The notes under the pieces are model-generated. The model had not been told where the DNA came from. It saw only the letters and a list, made by a program, of their open reading frames with translations, and searched no databases. The position numbers were made by a program, and so were the translations under genes. Of a stretch of 23,513 bases of DNA, positions 22,466 to 23,513 are shown one piece after another. Source of the stretch: a bacterium (lineage in GTDB: Bacteria; Patescibacteriota; Minisyncoccia; UBA6257; 2-01-FULL-56-20); assembly GCA_021801885.1 (NCBI GenBank), contig JAKABL010000004.1, positions 1 to 23,513 of the forward strand. The letters are read 5' to 3'. Within the stretch, counting starts at the first letter, position 1. Every line of letters begins with the position of its first letter.

Positions 22466-22555
22466 CTATCTGCAGCATCGGCAGGATCCACAATGATCGC
22501 CCTTGGCGCAATCATAGCAAATCCGACAAAATAAGCGGCTCAATATTGCTCGCAT
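22466..22555 (-). CDS. 29-residue cysteine-rich microprotein
   Basis: This short minus-strand gene runs from an ATG (22553-22555) to a TAG (22466-22468). It has the best Shine-Dalgarno sequence in the window, AAAGGAG (22564-22570), eight bases before the ATG. The product has a basic N-terminus (MRAILSRLF) and then seven cysteines in nineteen residues, spaced C10-x2-C13-x2-C16-x5-C22-x2-C25-x-C27-C28, with one His (H21). Such spacing suits a small zinc, iron-sulfur or copper site, or a metallothionein-like sink. It is too short to place in a family. It lies 52 bases after the 167-residue gene on the same strand, has a possible promoter of its own, and ends at the palindrome. Confidence 0.55.
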   Translation of the reverse strand: MRAILSRLFCRICYDCAKGDHCGSCRCCR

Positions 22556-22563
22556 TGGGACTA

Positions 22564-22570
22564 CTCCTTT
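22564..22570 (-). promoter_or_regulatory. Strong Shine-Dalgarno sequence of the microprotein
   Basis: AAAGGAG on the minus strand, eight bases ahead of the ATG. It stands out because most genes in this window have no recognisable ribosome-binding site. Confidence 0.6.
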
Positions 22571-22580
22571 CTTCTTCTAG

Positions 22581-22611
22581 AGTATAGAATGTTCAATAGC
22601 TTATCAATCAA
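22581..22611 (-). promoter_or_regulatory. Possible promoter of the microprotein
   Basis: On the minus strand, TATACT (22581-22586) with TTGATT 19 bases upstream (22606-22611) or TTGATA 15 bases upstream (22602-22607). Neither spacing is ideal. The predicted leader of about 18 bases contains the Shine-Dalgarno sequence. Confidence 0.4.
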
Positions 22612-23111
22612 GGCGCTTTCGATATTAAAAATGCTCCAAAGGCTCGAAACTCCGACTGCATTAAAGGAATGGAATTTCTACGGCTGGCTTGCTCGTTCTC
22701 ATCAATTACATTATCGGAAATCGCATACCCGGCGCCTCGCGCCACCGCGCGCTCGTTGAACATGGTACGATATGCAATAAATTTTTTACTTGCGGCATGG
22801 AGGGAAAATCCCCTATGACCATCCAAGATGGATATTTTAATGTCAGGCGGAACATCCCTGTGTGCATAAAATTCATCGAGAAAAGCGCTCACGCGCGTTC
22901 GTAAGGCCTCGTAGTCTTTGTGAGAATCGTTTTTAGACCTTATGGATATCCACGGACTTGGATATCCATGATCGCTATGCCCTTCGCATGATCCGCTCGT
23001 AGGAATGTCCAATGCATTGAGCGCGCGCACGACGGGTTCGATATTTTTATCGATACCGCCCCATTCGTCATTTGTGGGTACCATTGTCCCCTTATCGGCG
23101 ATGCTGCTCAT
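22608..23111 (-). CDS. 167-residue protein with a CEGH motif, unknown function
   Basis: This is a soluble protein on the minus strand, 167 residues, with no signal peptide or membrane segment. Residues about 35-55 contain IPTSGSCEGHSDHGYPSPWI, a conserved-looking Cys-Glu-Gly-His stretch with a second His that could bind a metal or form an active site. The rest is helical with a charged middle (DYEALRTRVSAFLDEFYAH). I have the impression of similar CPR hypothetical proteins but cannot name a family. The start is supported by a well-placed promoter (23124-23152) that predicts a leader of about five bases. The gene is divergent from the partial nuclease gene and upstream of the microprotein. Confidence 0.7.
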   Translation of the reverse strand: MSSIADKGTMVPTNDEWGGIDKNIEPVVRALNALDIPTSGSCEGHSDHGYPSPWISIRSKNDSHKDYEALRTRVSAFLDEFYAHRDVPPDIKISILDGHRGFSLHAASKKFIAYRTMFNERAVARGAGYAISDNVIDENEQASRRNSIPLMQSEFRAFGAFLISKAP

Positions 23112-23123
23112 GGCTATAGCAAA

Positions 23124-23152
23124 ATGATAAAGGCCTGGATGGCATGATGCAA
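23124..23152 (-). promoter_or_regulatory. Minus-strand promoter of the 167-residue gene
   Basis: Read on the minus strand: TTGCAT (23147-23152), a 17-base spacer, and TATCAT (23124-23129). The ATG is at 23111, so the leader is only about five bases. Confidence 0.68.
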
Positions 23153-23172
23153 GTTCCCCTCTCGGCCTTTTT

Positions 23173-23181
23173 TGCTATAAT
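23173..23181 (+). promoter_or_regulatory. Extended -10 promoter of the partial nuclease gene, leaderless
   Basis: TGC plus TATAAT (23176-23181), six bases before the ATG at 23188. Together with the minus-strand promoter it makes a 76-base divergent regulatory region. Confidence 0.65.
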
Positions 23182-23187
23182 GAGCCC

Positions 23188-23513
23188 ATGCTGGGAGACC
23201 CTAAGACTCTCGAAGAATTCAAGGAGCAATCCGGTTACGTGATCGATGACGTATGGTATCCGCGCGTCACAAAGATCGTGACGATCAAAGCAAAGCCGGC
23301 CCTGTACCACTATTACGGAGAGGCCAAAAGCTACCGTGACGCCGTGGCCGCCACCGAGCAATCCGCGCGCGAAGGCACCGCGATCCATGAAGCGGTGGAG
23401 GGAATCCTTCTCGATCAAAATCCGAAAGTCCCCGCGACCATCCTCCCTGCGGTAAAGTCGTTCAGCGCGTTCATGATGGCGCACACCATCGAGGTGACGC
23501 CCGCGCTTGTGGA
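23188..23513 (+). CDS. Partial PD-(D/E)XK nuclease-like protein, 3' end outside window
   Basis: The frame is open from the ATG at 23188 to the window edge, giving 108 complete codons. It starts MLGDPKTLEEFKEQSGYVID. YPRVTKIVTI followed by EQSAREGTAIHEAVEGILL resembles the start of RecB/Cas4-type PD-(D/E)XK nucleases, in which GxxxHxxxE forms the first active-site helix (H and E of TAIHEAVE). The catalytic D-ExK part would lie beyond the window, so the fold is a prediction from one motif. In CPR such proteins occur as single genes outside CRISPR loci. No CRISPR repeats are seen here. A role in DNA repair or processing is possible. Confidence 0.65.
   Translation, partial: MLGDPKTLEEFKEQSGYVIDDVWYPRVTKIVTIKAKPALYHYYGEAKSYRDAVAATEQSAREGTAIHEAVEGILLDQNPKVPATILPAVKSFSAFMMAHTIEVTPALV

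Noticed and set aside
22430..22607. tRNA or other structured RNA between murC and the minus-strand gene
   Set aside because: No cloverleaf could be drawn. The interval is explained by the palindrome, the microprotein frame and its upstream signals.
23188..23513. Cas4 of a CRISPR system
   Set aside because: Only the first PD-(D/E)XK helix is visible, no cysteine cluster is seen in the available part, and no repeats or other cas genes are present.

Overview
This window looks like a chromosomal segment of an uncultivated Candidate Phyla Radiation bacterium (Patescibacteria, most like the Parcubacteria). That placement rests on the gene families: a sigma-region-4/HARE winged-helix protein, a VirD4-like ATPase with a zinc ribbon appended, a ComEC split into two genes, a long modular pilin, and compact gene packing. 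No marker gene for taxonomy is present, so it is an inference. TGA is used as a normal stop codon, which argues against the TGA-recoding CPR lineages. The DNA is GC-leaning except at the left edge and in the last part of the pilin gene.

Layout. Positions 1-2340 are an accessory, damaged region. An unrecognised gene runs in from the left edge and overlaps (ATGA) a second gene that is cut off after about 37 codons by a cluster of short direct and inverted repeats resembling the ends of an IS21-family element. Next comes an apparently intact 1.1 kb IS3-family element (1009-2131) with a programmed -1 frameshift signal, then the C-terminal stub of a broken host gene and its terminator. Positions 2361-4606 hold secD-secF. 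Positions 4616-5702 hold the sigma-4/HARE regulator. Positions 5803-9981 hold a four-gene membrane/ATPase cluster: a large membrane protein, a membrane protein with a HEPN-like RxxxxH motif, a 63-residue membrane/coiled-coil protein, and a VirD4/TraD-like ATPase. Positions 9993-12860 hold trmD and the two halves of comEC. Positions 12896-18373 hold an amidohydrolase that has lost most of its metal ligands, then ftsW, murG and gltX. Positions 18420-20867 hold a secreted small protein, a structured non-coding stretch, and a type IV pilin-like protein with three cysteine-paired repeats. murC follows. At the right edge, a short minus-strand unit (a 167-residue unknown and a 29-residue cysteine-rich microprotein ending in a long palindrome) diverges from a partial PD-(D/E)XK-like nuclease gene.

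How the genes fit together. SecDF, FtsW, MurG and MurC are envelope-building functions. The pilin, the split ComEC and the VirD4-like cluster are the parts expected for DNA uptake, DNA transfer or cell-cell contact in a bacterium that depends on its neighbours. TrmD and GltX are translation housekeeping. A striking shared property is promoter placement: in at least seven cases a good -10 box ends only 6-9 bases before the start codon, which predicts leaderless or nearly leaderless mRNAs. A few other genes have normal leaders, and the microprotein has a strong Shine-Dalgarno sequence.
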